Positions 1 to 12,200 of a DNA stretch of 64,000 nucleotides are shown here, piece by piece. Position 1 is the stretch's first letter, and every line of letters begins with the position of its first letter. Under the pieces are notes generated by a model. It made no database searches. It had not been told where the DNA came from and saw nothing but the letters and a program-made list of their open reading frames with translations. The stretch spans positions 20,039,501 to 20,103,500 of the forward strand of contig CM072806.1 of assembly GCA_037013495.1 (NCBI GenBank), written 5' to 3'. This DNA is from Hippophae tibetana. Taxonomy: Eukaryota; Streptophyta; Magnoliopsida; Rosales; Elaeagnaceae. The position numbers and the translations under genes were made by a program.

Positions 1-1190
1 TCTCTTAAGATATGGGTTGGTATTATTCTACACTTTCTCTATGTGAATTGTGTTTGCTAGTTATATTGTAGTAGTTAATTTTACTAAATTTGCATTAGTT
101 GCTGCCCTTTCAAAATGTCTTATCATACCAATCATTTTCCTCCAAAAATTAAGCGTTATGTTTCTCTTCTAAATAGAGACATGAGTGCTAGGATTTTCTT
201 GGATTGGATTGATGATATTGGATATGCACTTGAGTATTATGATCTCTATGGAATTGAGTGTGTAGTTTTTGCTCAAAGAAGGTTAAGTAGGTATGCCAAG
301 AAACTTTGGTTTCAAATTCAAAAGGGTAGATTGTCTTTTGGTAAAAAACCAATTAGAACTTGGTTTAAATAAAATGCTTATTATTTTGTGCATTCTTACC
401 TCATGTACAAGTGGAGCATGCTCACCTAAGCTCATTATGAGAGAAGCCAAACAATTAGCTTCTCTTATAGACTCTCTCGATCCCATTTCTTCTAAATCCA
501 TTGTAAGAAAAGAGCCAAAAGAAAAGCACATTAGGGAATCATTTGTCAAGTCTTTTGATGTTTTTCAACCAAAGTCTACCCAAAGTCCCACTTCAACATT
601 CCAAAGAACCACCCAATTGCCAAAGGGCACCATAACAAACAATCAAAAAATCCCAAACACCTCCTCTTTTTAGAACTAGATGCACCGTTAATAAAAAGTG
701 TGTGATGTGATTATTGATGTTGAGATTAGTGATAATTTGATTTCTAAAACCCTTGTGAAAGCTTTATATTTGCAAACTGAAAAGGACCTTCATTTTAATG
801 AGTTTTGTATGTTTTTATTTTCATTTGGATGTCTTATCAAGATGAGGTAAGTGTGAAGTGATAAGCATCAAGTCCTCACATGCTTGCAATATTATTCTTG
901 TAAGCTTTGGAGAGACCATGTACATGCAATCCATAATGCGAAACAAAACATTTTTATATTCCTTTGAATGGATAAACTCTTATCCCTTTGGAAGAGAAAC
1001 CAAGTGACAAAGTTCTTATCTACTCTACCCAAAACTACTAGTGTCCCATCTCTTTCTAAAGGTATTCCAGAACCACCTCCATCTAAACCCAAAGAACAAC
1101 CCTTAATTGTGAAATTTTTTTGTATCACATTACCAAGTGAAGAGTCTAGTCCTAGACAAAAATCACCATAATTCCTTCTCTTTCTAAGGG
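1..1190 (+). mobile_element. Ty3/gypsy gag-protease remnant (fossil)
   Basis: Plus-strand pieces read as a plant Ty3/gypsy gag (RDMSARIFLDWIDDIGYALE and LSRYAKKLWFQIQ, about 120-360). Around 700-950 comes retropepsin-like sequence with CDVIID and a later patch resembling the conserved protease-region stretch of these elements. The reading frame is interrupted many times, so this is an old, broken copy. It may continue left of the window. No LTR is recognised. The family assignment rests on gag and protease similarity recalled from plant Ty3 elements, not on a search. It lies upstream of the first visible PNPase exon, so it may sit inside an intron of that gene. Confidence 0.6.
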
Positions 1191-2908
1191 TATTCTAGGC
1201 ACTCCACCAAACATAAAGAATCAACCCCTATTTGTAAAGAGTGTCTTTGGCCTTCCTCTTAAACCAATCACTCCACCAACATGAAGTCCAAGCATCCTAG
1301 GCCCCCACCAAAGAAGAATATCATTAAGGAAATTACTCCATATGGAATTGGGTGAGTTTTTCTAATGCTTATAAATTGGATTGTTTGCATTATAATTGTG
1401 AACTTTTATTGATTTTGATAATGAATATTTATTACTTTGCTATCCAATTCTACTCTTCACGCCTTCTGACATTTGTTAATTTGTAACCTATACATAGGTT
1501 TATTTCCTTAAGCATCAATTCTTTTCTAAAAAATTATTGTTTATTGTGAAAACAATAAAAAGAAAGTCCCAAAACCATAATGCCTATCTCAGTAGCCATT
1601 ACAACACATCTCATCGTCACCACAACCTATTTCTACCATCACTTTCAAACAATTAACATTAACTTCCCATATACGTAACAACCGACTGAGGTATGGCTAC
1701 ATCTTATGCACAAGATAAAGAAGATTATCAAAATCTTTCACATCAAGCTACTATCGATTGTTAAAGCCATTTGTCGATGCTATTGGCACATACAACTCCA
1801 GAAGAAGTGACTAGTCGAACTCTAGTTGTCTTGTTGTAGTCTACTGCTATAATTCCGACATATGCTCAACTAAAAGTTTCAGTCAAAATCTCTTGTCCTA
1901 CCACTAACGTCCATCGTTGTCGAAGTCGCCTTATACTGTTGTTAGACTCGTCATCACCTAGTATTTGTTTTTAGTCACCAAGTTTGTTATCATTCAGTGC
2001 CATATATGCCTGTGATTTTGCCTAAACAAATCATTATGTGAGATATTTCTCCATATTTTAGTTCATATTGGTTCAATTTGATCAAGTCACAATCATTAGA
2101 CTCAGTTCCACATTTTAATCCTTGCTACCATACCGCTACTTGTCGATGTACCATCACTTGTGCAAGCCTTTCTCAAAGCGTGTTGCCTTCCTACTAAGTA
2201 TTTTCACAAGCCCACATCTTTTAAACTGTTGGGAATAGACATTCCCTCTCATGCAGGATCTCGCATGGGTGTGATGCGCAATATCATTCCTTTTGTTTCA
2301 TCGATACTATCCCTACGACTCCATGTCTTAGAGAGGCATTGACGTGCTCTTATGGTAGCATTCTTTAACAGGACACTATGCCTCCCTCTAAAGTGCTCTT
2401 AAATCATTCTCCCTTGTTGGAAACATCACTTTATGCAAGGAGACATAAACTTAAAATAATTCAATACTAATAATTATATTCAATCACCAAAGTGTCCCTT
2501 ATGCAGATCATGGCATTGTACTTAGCAACCTTCACTTCTAACCCACATAATGTAAGCATTTTTTCCAAACCATCTAAAAATATCACTATCTTTTATTGGT
2601 GTTGTTGCTAAATTTTGATATCTAATTCACTTATGTTGAAGCCCTCTATTTCTATGCTTTGTGCTTTTCAAATCAAATGAGGGTATTAATACAAATAAAA
2701 ACAATTACTATAAAGACTAATGGTTGTTTGATCCTACAAGATCAAGGGCTTAGGAAAGGCAGTTTATCAATTTGATGGTTCTTGTTAATATATTAATATA
2801 AAGTTTGCGATAGTTCTTGTTATCCTCGACAACAATGGATGTGACATAATTTGCTGTCAAATCACAATATGATGATGTACATATCTTATCTCCTTTTTTT
2901 TGTTACAG
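1191..2908. other. unassigned sequence, probable PNPase intron
   Basis: No convincing gene is visible. The stretch ends in a polypyrimidine tract and the acceptor TTACAG just before 2909. Short open frames, such as the one around 2160-2342, resemble nothing I recognise. I looked for the preceding PNPase exon, which should encode the stretch leading up to the GSTS-like motif, and did not find it on the + strand. Those exons are therefore either left of the window or lost. Confidence 0.4.
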
Positions 2909-3283
2909 TATGGCATCTATTTGTGCCAGTTGCTTAGCATTACAGGATGCTGGAGTTCCAATTAAGGGCACTGTTGTTGGGATAGCAATGGGTATGGTTA
3001 TGGACACTACAAAGTTTGGGGGTGATGGTACTCTTATTCTATCTGACATAACTGGATCAGAAGATGCCTTTGGAGATATGGATTTTAAGGTCTCGTTTGT
3101 GATACATCATTTAGTTTGTTTTTATATTCCATTTTGTATATACATCAAATTATCTTCATGTTTTTTCTGTTAATCCTCAAATGCGTTTATCCTGAATAGA
3201 AAGCAGAAAGTTGTATTAAAATTCAATGATTGTAGGTTGCTGGAAACGAAGAGGGTGTCACTGCATTCCAGATGGATATAAAG
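2909..3283 (+). CDS. PNP1: PNPase exons: second RNase PH core
   Basis: Two exons, 2909-3089 and 3236-3283, separated by a 146-bp intron. The first starts in mid codon after TTACAG, and its first full codon is the Met of [15 protein letters not shown]. It ends DMDFK before GTCTCG. The second reads [16 protein letters not shown] and ends before GTGAGT. Together they form the conserved block that carries catalytic aspartates of the second RNase PH core in bacterial and plastid PNPase. No stop or frameshift is seen. The ATG at 2910 is internal to the protein and should not be taken as a start codon. Confidence 0.9.
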
Positions 3284-6200
3284 GTGAGTTATTTCTTATT
3301 ATCTAATTTAGCTTTCCTCTTGGTTTATTTAATCAAATTCTAACCACCTCCTTTCCCTCTTCCCCTATGTCCCATTTTGTAATATAGTCTTGTTTGTTTC
3401 AAACTTCTAATTCAATGTTCAGTGTTCAAATTTTAAAGCTCTATTATTTGAGATTATGGTGAAAAGATATGAAAATATAGATAATTACCATAGTAGAGAT
3501 TTTAGATCTCTATTTGTGTAGATGAAATGAGGGTTATTGTTTTTTCCCCCCACTTTAGAAATGTATGAGTGGTTATCCGAGATTTATCGGTCTTGAAGGG
3601 AAAGAACATACTTTTGGGAGGAATTAGACAACTTTTTTGGTTTTTGTAGTCCTAATTGGTGTATAAGGGATGATTTTAATATTGTGAGATTTCTTTCAAA
3701 AATATTCAATGGAGGAAGAGAAACTAAGACAATAAAGGATTTTGATATATTCGTAAGGAAAACAAGGTTAAAAGAAAGTGTTTTTGGGCTAGCATTCAGG
3801 TATGATGTGGTCATAAATTCATTAAAAAATTAGATTTATTGAAAGAAAATCTTAAATAGCAGAATAAGGACTTTAGTGTGATTTGAAAGAGAGGAGGAAA
3901 GTTTGGGAGGATTCTTTTTACTTTTAAGAAAGTGTCAAGAATATTAAAGTTTTTAACGAGTTCATGAGATTTGTGCTAAGTAATATGAAAATACAAATGG
4001 AAGATTTGATGGTGACTGAGGAAATATTTTGAAGACAAGTTTCGAGCTATTTGGATTACAAAAAGTCTATTTATCATATGTTGTGGTATTTACTACGACT
4101 AATGTGACAGTTAATGATAGATTGAAAAAAGTGAATCTTATTGTTTTAGTTATTAATTGTCTACCACAACTTATGGCATAAAGAAATGTTCTTTGGATTA
4201 TGTATAGTAATACAAAGTCGATATTTTTTCCATTTTGCTAATGGAAGGAAAACAAAAGGATGTTTGGAAAGATTGAAAATGATAATGGGACAATCACAAT
4301 GGATGATCAACAAATTGAAGTAGAGTTGAGTTTCTTCAAAAAGTTATACTTAAGAAAAGATGGGTAAAGATCACTAACTCATGGTTTAGGTCGGAGATGC
4401 ATTTTAGAGGAGAGGACATAATGGCTGAAAATTCCTTTTAAAAAAGAAATAAAAAATAATAATTTTGTGCTCGGAAGAAAAGGCACCAAGTCTAGATGGC
4501 TTTAAATTTTGTTTATATATTTAAATGTGTTTGGGAGATGGTTAAAGCGGCGTTTTTTTTTTAATTATTCAATGGTAATATAATTAGGAAATAAGTAATG
4601 ATATATTTATTAGCCTGATTTTGAACAAAATAATACCTTTAAAAGTCAAGAATTTTAGGCCAATAAGCTTGGTTATTAGTTTATATAAGATCGTTGATAA
4701 AGTTATGTATGTTTGAGTCTACTATTTAACATGAGCAAGAATCTTTTGTTAGAGGTAGACAAATATTGGATGTTGTTCTAGTAGCTAATAAAGTGGTAGA
4801 GTAAATGAGAACTAAGAAGGATGTTTGATATTCAAGATTTAATTTTGAAATGCCTATGATCTTATTGACTTGTGAATTTTTTGGACTTTGTGTTGAAAAA
4901 GAAAGGGGTTCAGAAAAAGATGGATGACTTGGATCAAGGGTTGTTTGAGTTCCATTAATTTTTCAATGCTTATTAATAGGATGATTTCAAGATTGGAAAT
5001 AGTTTATTAGAACCAATGACAATGATAGAAGGGTATGGTACGTTGAGGTTATTCTATATGGCATGCGATACAAGATTTTGATTACTATATTTTGGTGTGG
5101 AAATGCTTTAATCTAAGTAAAATCAAGGTGTTAAATTGACTATCTGTTTTTGGAAGTTGAACACTGTAAAACTCAGAATTCACTCTTATTTTCTCATTCA
5201 AAGACATTACCTATTTATATACAAAGATAGAGACAATCTTAGGTGACATACACCTAATACACAACTAATATATTCATCTAGTGTTAGACACCTAATATAC
5301 ACACAACTAATCATCTTTAACACTCCCCCTCAAGTTGGAGCATAGATATTAATCATGCCCAACTTATTACAAAGATAATCAACCTGAATCCTACTTAAAG
5401 CTTTCGTGAAGATATCTCCTAGTTGTTTTCTAGTCTTCATATATCTTGTAGAAATCAAACCTTGCAGAATTTTCTCGCGAACAAAATGACAATCAATTTC
5501 AATGTGTTTAGTTCGCTCATGAAACACAGGGTTAGAAGCAATATGAAGAGCAGCTTGGTTATCACACCACAATGTCGCTGGTATTGAAGTTTTAAGACCT
5601 ATTTCATCCAAGAGCTGATATATCCATACTATCTCAGACGTAGATTGTGTCATAGCCCTATATTCTGACTCTGCATTCGATCGTGACACAACATTTTGCT
5701 TTTTACTTTTCCATGAGACCAAATTTCCTCCAATGAAAATACAATAGCCTGATGTGGATCTTCTATCCACTTTGGAACCTGCCCAATCTACATCTGAAAA
5801 ACATTCAATATGAGTATGTCCATGATTTGCATACAAGATGCCACGTCCAGGTGCTCCTTTTAAGTAACACAAAATTTGCTCTAACGCTGCGCAATGATGA
5901 ATTGTTGGGGATGCCATAAATTGGCTAACAATAATGACTGATATACAATATCTGGACGAGTCACGGTAAGGTAATTCAGCTTTCCAACCACCCTTCGATA
6001 TGTCTCAAAATCTTTAAAGAGTTCTCCATCTCCTGTAAGGTGGATGTTCTGAGTCATCCGAACACTACAAGGTTTTGCTCCTAATTTTTCTGTCTCAGTT
6101 AATAAGTCTAGGACATATTTTCTTTGAGATAGAAAGATACCTTTTTTACTCCTTGTGACTTCAACACCCAAGAAATACTTTAGCATCCCCAAATCCTTCG

Positions 6201-9200
6201 TGTGAAACTGAGTATGTAGGAAAGACTTAAGAGATGAAATTCCCGTAGTATCACTTCCAGTAATCACAATGTCATCTACATACATAACTAAAAGAATGAT
6301 ACCAGCTTCTGATTGTTTGTAGAACACAGAATGGTCAGACTTGCTTTTCATCATACCAAAAGTTTCTATAGTTTGACTAAATTTGTCAAACCAAGCACGA
6401 GGACTCTGTTTCAAACCATACAAAGATTTGCGGAGACGACAAACGTGCCTAGACTCTCCCTGAGCAACAAAACCAGGAGGTTGCTCCATAAGCACCTCCT
6501 CTTGAAGATCACCATGAAGAAAAGCATTCTTGATATCTAGTTGATGCAAAGGCCAATGGTGAGTAGCTGCCATAGAAATAAACAACCGAACAGATGTTAA
6601 TTTAGCAACAGGAGAGAAAGTGTCAGAAAGTCCACTCCATAGGTTTGAGCATATCCCTTAGCAACAAGACAGGCATTTAATCGAGCAACAGACTAATCTC
6701 GATTGACCTTAACTGTGAACACCCATTTGCATCCGATAGCTCGTTTTCCTGAAGGTAAATCAACCAAGTCCCAAGTACCATTGTCATCCAACGCATTCAT
6801 TTCCTCGATCATTGCATTATGCCAACCAGGATGAGATATGGCTTCATGAACAGTTTTAGGGATAGAAATAGAATCAAGAGAAGCAATAAAAGAGCAAGAG
6901 GAAGACGACAAGCAATTATACGAAACAAAAGAAGAAATAGGATAAATACATTGACGTTTACCTTTGCGTAATGCAATAGGAAGATCATCGTTCAGGACAG
7001 GATCTGATGACGAAGGAGCAGGTGCAGGACATGAATTAGAAAGTCTATGTCAGGAGTAGACTTGAGTTATAGGAGGCCTAATAGGAACTGGATCAGAAAC
7101 AGACTCAGATGATGTGATAGAATAGACTAACAAATCGTCATCCTCCCCCTGACATGCAGGAGGAGGAGACGAAAAATAGGGTGTGTCTTCCATGAAGGTA
7201 ACATCAATGGAGACAAGATATTTGTTAAGTCTAGGACAATAACATCTATAACCTTTTTGGAGACGAGAATAACCAAGGAAGATACACTTCAAAGACTTAG
7301 GATCTAATTTAGTAACATGTGGACGAACATCCCGAACAAAACAAGTGCTACCAAATATCCTAGGGTCAACCGGAAATAGTGACTTATTAGGAAACAAAAT
7401 TTTGTAAGGAATCTCACCATGAAGAACAGATGAGGGCATGCGATTAATAAGAAAACATGCTGTTGAAACTTCATCGGCCCAAAAAGGTTTAGAAACATTC
7501 ATTTGAAATAATAAGGCACGTGCAGTTTCGAGAAGATGTCTGTTCTTACGTTTGGGCACTCCATTTTGAGATGGAGTATCAACACACGAAGTTTAATGAA
7601 GCATGCAATTTTGAACCATATAAGATTGAAACAAAGCTGATGTATATTCTTTGACATTATCATTTCGTAAAGTACGAATTGAAACATTAAATTGAGTTTT
7701 AATCTCAACACAAAATGCGCAAAAAAATAGAAAGCAATTCAGAACGACTCTTCATTAAATATAACCAAGTTTCACGAGAATAATCATCCACAAAAGTAAC
7801 AAAATACTTAAATCCAGGTTTAGACAAAATAGGACAAGGACCCCAAACATCAGAATGAACTAATTCAAAAGGAACACTAGCACGTTTATTAACTTTTGGA
7901 TTTGAACTAAGACGATGATGTTTTGCAAATTGACAAGACTCACAATCTAATGAAGACACCTTACTAAACTGAGGACAAAGTTTCTTCAGTAAAGGAAGTG
8001 ATGGATGACCCAATCTACAATGTGCCTCGAATGGAGAGGTTATACTAGAGCAAGCCACATATTTCGGTATTGGTGTGTCAAGAATATAGAGGCCTCCAGA
8101 CTCATGTCTTTTACCAATAGTCTTCTTCGTCATAAGATCCTGAAAGAAGTAACGTTCAGGAAAAAATGAGATACAACAGTTAAGATTGCGAGTAAACTGA
8201 CTTACAGAGATCAAATTAAAGGATAAGCTAGGTAAATGTAAGACAGACGACAAAGGAAGCAAAGGAGTGGGAGTAATTGTGCCAGATCCAAGAACACGAG
8301 ATGGTGACCCATCGGCTAAGGTAACAGTAGAGGTAGAAGTGTGTGACTGAAGAGTTGAAAAGAGACTAGAATTACCTATCATATGATCTGTAGCACCAGA
8401 ATCAATAACCCATTTGGAAGATGAGGAAATGAGACACGCATTTGATTTACTTGAATCAGCAATAGCAGTGACAGAGGGTGATGAAGACCTTAGTGATTCT
8501 TGATACTGTGAGAACTTGGTAAATTCATCTGCAGAGATAAGAATCGATTTTTCAGAAGTATCAGAAATGGATGCAATATGAGCCGAGTGACTTTTCTGAT
8601 GCTCGTACTGAAGCTTTCTACATTCATGTTTCGTATGTCCTGGTTTGTGACAATAGTGACATACAATACTTCCGAGGTCCTGTGGTCGAGTTTCAACCCC
8701 GTGCGAGCCACCTCCTTTACTTCCGTTCATATAAGTTGACCGTTCATGCTCATAATTATTACTTCGGCTGACCAAAGCACCATTTAATTGAGCAGGTGGA
8801 AGTGGAGTGCCTTCTGTACGAAGTACTCGACTAAACACCTCTTACCTCTTGTAAAGAGGAGATCTCATAACCAAAAAGAACCTGGGACTTAACAGTCTCA
8901 AAAGTAGAGGGAAGATCGGCAAGAAAACTCATGATCGCCATTTGTTCCCGTTGGCTTTGTTGAACCTTGACATCAGGGCTAAAAGGCATCAAACTATTGA
9001 GCTCCTCATAAGTCCTTTTAAATTCCATAAAATAATTTGTGAGTGATTGATCTTGTTTGTCTGCACGGTAAAATGCTTTGCATACCTCATATATGCGAGA
9101 AAGATTTCCCTTACCAGAATATAAGAAATCCAAATAATCCATCAATTTCTTAACGAATTCACAGTGATTGATCAAGTCAATTACATTGCTTTCAATAGAA

Positions 9201-12200
9201 TTCCAAATCTGCAGAAATAAGCGAGCATCGTCTCTAAGCCATGTCTGCTTTGAATCATCTTTAGGAGGATCATTAGTCAAATGAGTATCTTTTTCGATAC
9301 TTCTCAAATAAATTCGAATAGTCTTGCTCCAAGTCAAATAATTCGAGCCGTTGAGCTTATGGTCCGTGATTTTAGACATCACAGGCACCATATCCGTTAC
9401 AACATTAGATTTCTTTTCAGCCATAACTCTTACAAACGACAAGATAGCGAGCAAACGAACAAACAAAATCCAACAACAGCAGCAACCAAACACACAGCGA
9501 ACAAGAACACAAAATTGGAAGAACGCAAACCTGAACAATCACAAGCGATGAGTGCCAAACCACCACAGATGACGCAGGGGAACGGCGGAGAGCGACACGA
9601 GGTCTTCCGGAGAAGAATTCTGCACGGACGCGTTCTCAGCCGTTGGCGCGTGGAATTTGATAGAACGTCGTGGCGGCGCGTGTGGCCCACTTGCGGCTTA
9701 TCTGGTGATCGGAATTTGGGGTTTGGTCGGTCGGCTATTATTCTTCCCCCCTATGTCGGCGGTGAGACGTGTGGAAATTTTGACAGAAAGTCACGGTGGC
9801 GCGTGTGGCCCACTCGCGGCTCGTCTGGTGGCCGGACGTCGGGGTTTGGCTGGTCGGCGACTGGTCTTCCTCCCTGTGCCGGCGGTGGGAAAAAATGTGC
9901 ACTCTAAAAGGGTGTTTTGAGTTGGAACTCAAAAATGCACCAAATCCTAATTTGTGTTTACCCAAAATCAGTCCCTAATTTGAACAGAAAAAAAAAAAAT
10001 TCCCAAATTTTGTAACCCAAATGCTCTGATACCATGTAAAACTCAGAATTCACTCTTATTTTCTCATTCAAAGACACTACCTATTTATATACTAGAGACA
10101 ATCTTAGGTGACATACACCTAATACACAACTAAGACACGCAATACATAACTAATATATTCACCTAGTGTTAGACACTTAATACACACACAACTAATCATC
10201 TTTAACAAACACGAATGATTAGATTTAATCAAAGTTTTTCAAATTATACCTTTCGCCTAATTAGTGTGTGTATTGTAAGTGAAGATTGGCATATATTGAT
10301 AATTTATTTCTATATAGCTCATTTGACCTTGTCTTTGGTCCAAGTTGCAAAAGCAATTTGGGGTATAATTGGTTATTATAGGATTATGTAAATCTTTTTT
10401 TGCTTGAAAAGTTTCATACGCATGGGAAGAGTATGAAGGTTAAGAATGCTAAATTATGTGGACTTGTGGGATTGGAGCAATGTTTTTGGGTTTTCTAGAT
10501 GGGGAGAAATAGTATAAATTTTGAGAATATGAGAATGGTAATTCATCTTTTGTGAGGGAAAGTTTGTTCTTGAATAATGATGGTTATCGGTTTCTAAAGA
10601 GTTGAAAGATAATTCACAATTCCTTACAAGCATGTTTGTATAATGGTTTATATACCTTTAATGTTTAAACTTTAATTCATAGTAAAGAAAAATCATATAA
10701 CTATTTGTATGGAGTGTTGTAAAGAATAAATTATGTTATAGTTATCTTGCCTTGTTTTGAGTGGAGTACTTATCTATATCTTGTATTTTTGTAATGCTTT
10801 ATAAACACATATAATATAGTGTTTCTTATTGAAAATAAAAATAAAAATTAATGATTTTGTTATGCCAAAAATGACTATTTTGCTGCCTAAAATTAGTTCA
10901 TGCGGACATCTTTGTGTGGTCACATGATTTTGCTAAGATTATAATATGTGGTACTGATTTGACTAATCCAACTATAATTTACTTAGGTTTGAAACTAAAG
11001 TAATTAAATTGATTAAATTACCAGAAACATGACCAAAGTGCATACCACGTGAGGGCTTTGAGATTTATAATACAATTTAGCTATAAGAAAATATAATGAC
11101 CCGCTTGGATGCTATTATTATGTAAGTGGTTTCAAGTAAAGTAGTTTAGTTTTGAGCTTGTATATCCAAGTTTAAAGTTGGAGCTTTGTAATGGATAGGA
11201 TAATATAGCTATTATTCGGTATAGCATGGTGATTCTTTTTGTAAGTGGATTATTCATCCACCTTGTAGGTGTATAACTATACATGTTTTTATATAACATA
11301 ATGTATCTTATAAAAAAGTAAAGTAGTTTAGTTAAAAGAGATTTCAAGAATAACATTTAGGTATTTGCATGAAATGTCAAGTGATTTGGTAACAATTTTA
11401 GAGATTTACCCAAAACTATTTCTTTCAAAGAAGTAACTCTTAGAAGAATAAAAAGTGTGTCCAAAAATTATGAATCACCTCACTTGGGGATTTCTGAACA
11501 TAAACTCAAGGCTTAAGAACTCTATTTGTCCGCAATCTTTGAGCCCTTAACACATAGATAACCCAACTTTTTCTTTCCCAAATCTTTTAATTATGACACA
11601 TAATCCAATTTTGAATTAACCGTCAAATGTCTATACACTTGCCTGTCATGTGACTATAAAACTAAGTGTATAACTATAGATTAATAAGATGATATGTACA
11701 AATAAAATAAAATAAATTGGCTGTGCCCTGGAAAACTGGAGCATCTTTGTTAAATTTAAAAAATTGTGTAGGGAACTGCATGTTAAAAGAGTGAAAGTTT
11801 GAGATTAACCTTGTTAAGATTAAAAGAAAGTGTTTTTTATCATCTGAAAGAACTTTTAAGCCTTTGGAATAACCTCTAAAGGGGCTTTAATATTTTATTG
11901 TTCTTTAAGCCAATTGCACATTTACAATAACTATTGTTCATTTATGCTAGGTGGGTGGGATTACTTTACCTATCATGAGAAAGGCTCTTTTCCAAGCAAA
12001 GGATGGCCGAAAGCATATTCTTGGTAAAGTTTTTTCCATTTTTTGAGGCATCTCAATCATAAAGAAGAGTATCTGTTGAAGTATCTTTATGACAGTATGT
12101 GATTGCACATTTTCCTATATTCAACAACTCAAGAATAATATTTTTTAATCACAATAATAAATAATACTAATCATAAAGAATTTAAGAATAATTAATAATG

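Larger units (their letters stand above)
5165..10207 (-). mobile_element. Ty1/copia LTR retrotransposon, full length (fossil)
   Basis: A 5,043-bp element on the minus strand with both LTRs, flanked by the 5-bp target duplication AACAC (5160-5164 and 10208-10212). The primer-binding site TGGTATCAGAGC, complementary to initiator Met tRNA, lies next to the 5' LTR. A polypurine tract (TTGAGGGGGAG on the minus strand) borders the 3' LTR. Parts in order: leader with a GC-rich tandem repeat (9670-9900), gag (about 9424 down to 8830), CCHC knuckle [14 protein letters not shown] (near 8650), protease [11 protein letters not shown] (near 8395), integrase HSDVWGP onward (about 7870-7400), reverse transcriptase with YVDDIVITG (near 6270), and RNase H (about 5900-5330). 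The LTRs differ by about four substitutions and two indels, so it is fairly young. The frame is interrupted about half a dozen times. Confidence 0.93.
3560..10850 (+). mobile_element. L1-type LINE, interrupted by a copia element
   Basis: Plus-strand remnant in two pieces, 3560-5164 and 10213-10850. The left piece shows the endonuclease region ([10 protein letters not shown] near 3650, like the WCIGGDFN motif of plant L1), then the start of the reverse transcriptase (FANGRKTKG near 4240; [10 protein letters not shown] near 4745, matching the [10 protein letters not shown] motif). The right piece shows C-terminal zf-RVT-type sequence ([10 protein letters not shown] and NSINFENM near 10400-10530) and ends in an A-rich tail AAAATAAAAATAAAAATT near 10830-10850. 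There are many stops and frameshifts, so the copy is dead. The orientation is the same as the host gene. Confidence 0.75.
3284..11950 (+). other. 8.7 kb PNPase intron loaded with nested transposons
   Basis: Starts GTGAGT after QMDIK and ends TGCTAG before VGGITLP. It contains an L1 LINE (about 3560-10850) split by a copia element (5165-10207). The part from 10860 to 11950 is AT-rich with no gene or repeat I recognise. Confidence 0.8.

Noticed and set aside
2160-2342. Open frame of 60 codons upstream of PNPase
   Set aside because: No resemblance to PNPase or to any transposon protein I know; the length is expected by chance.
2910-3173. ATG at 2910 as a gene start
   Set aside because: It is an internal Met. 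The exon begins one base earlier in mid codon, after an acceptor site, and the frame matches the middle of PNPase.
9281-9907. Open frame of 208 codons on the plus strand
   Set aside because: Antisense to copia gag and its GC-rich leader; the length comes from the GC-rich tandem repeat.
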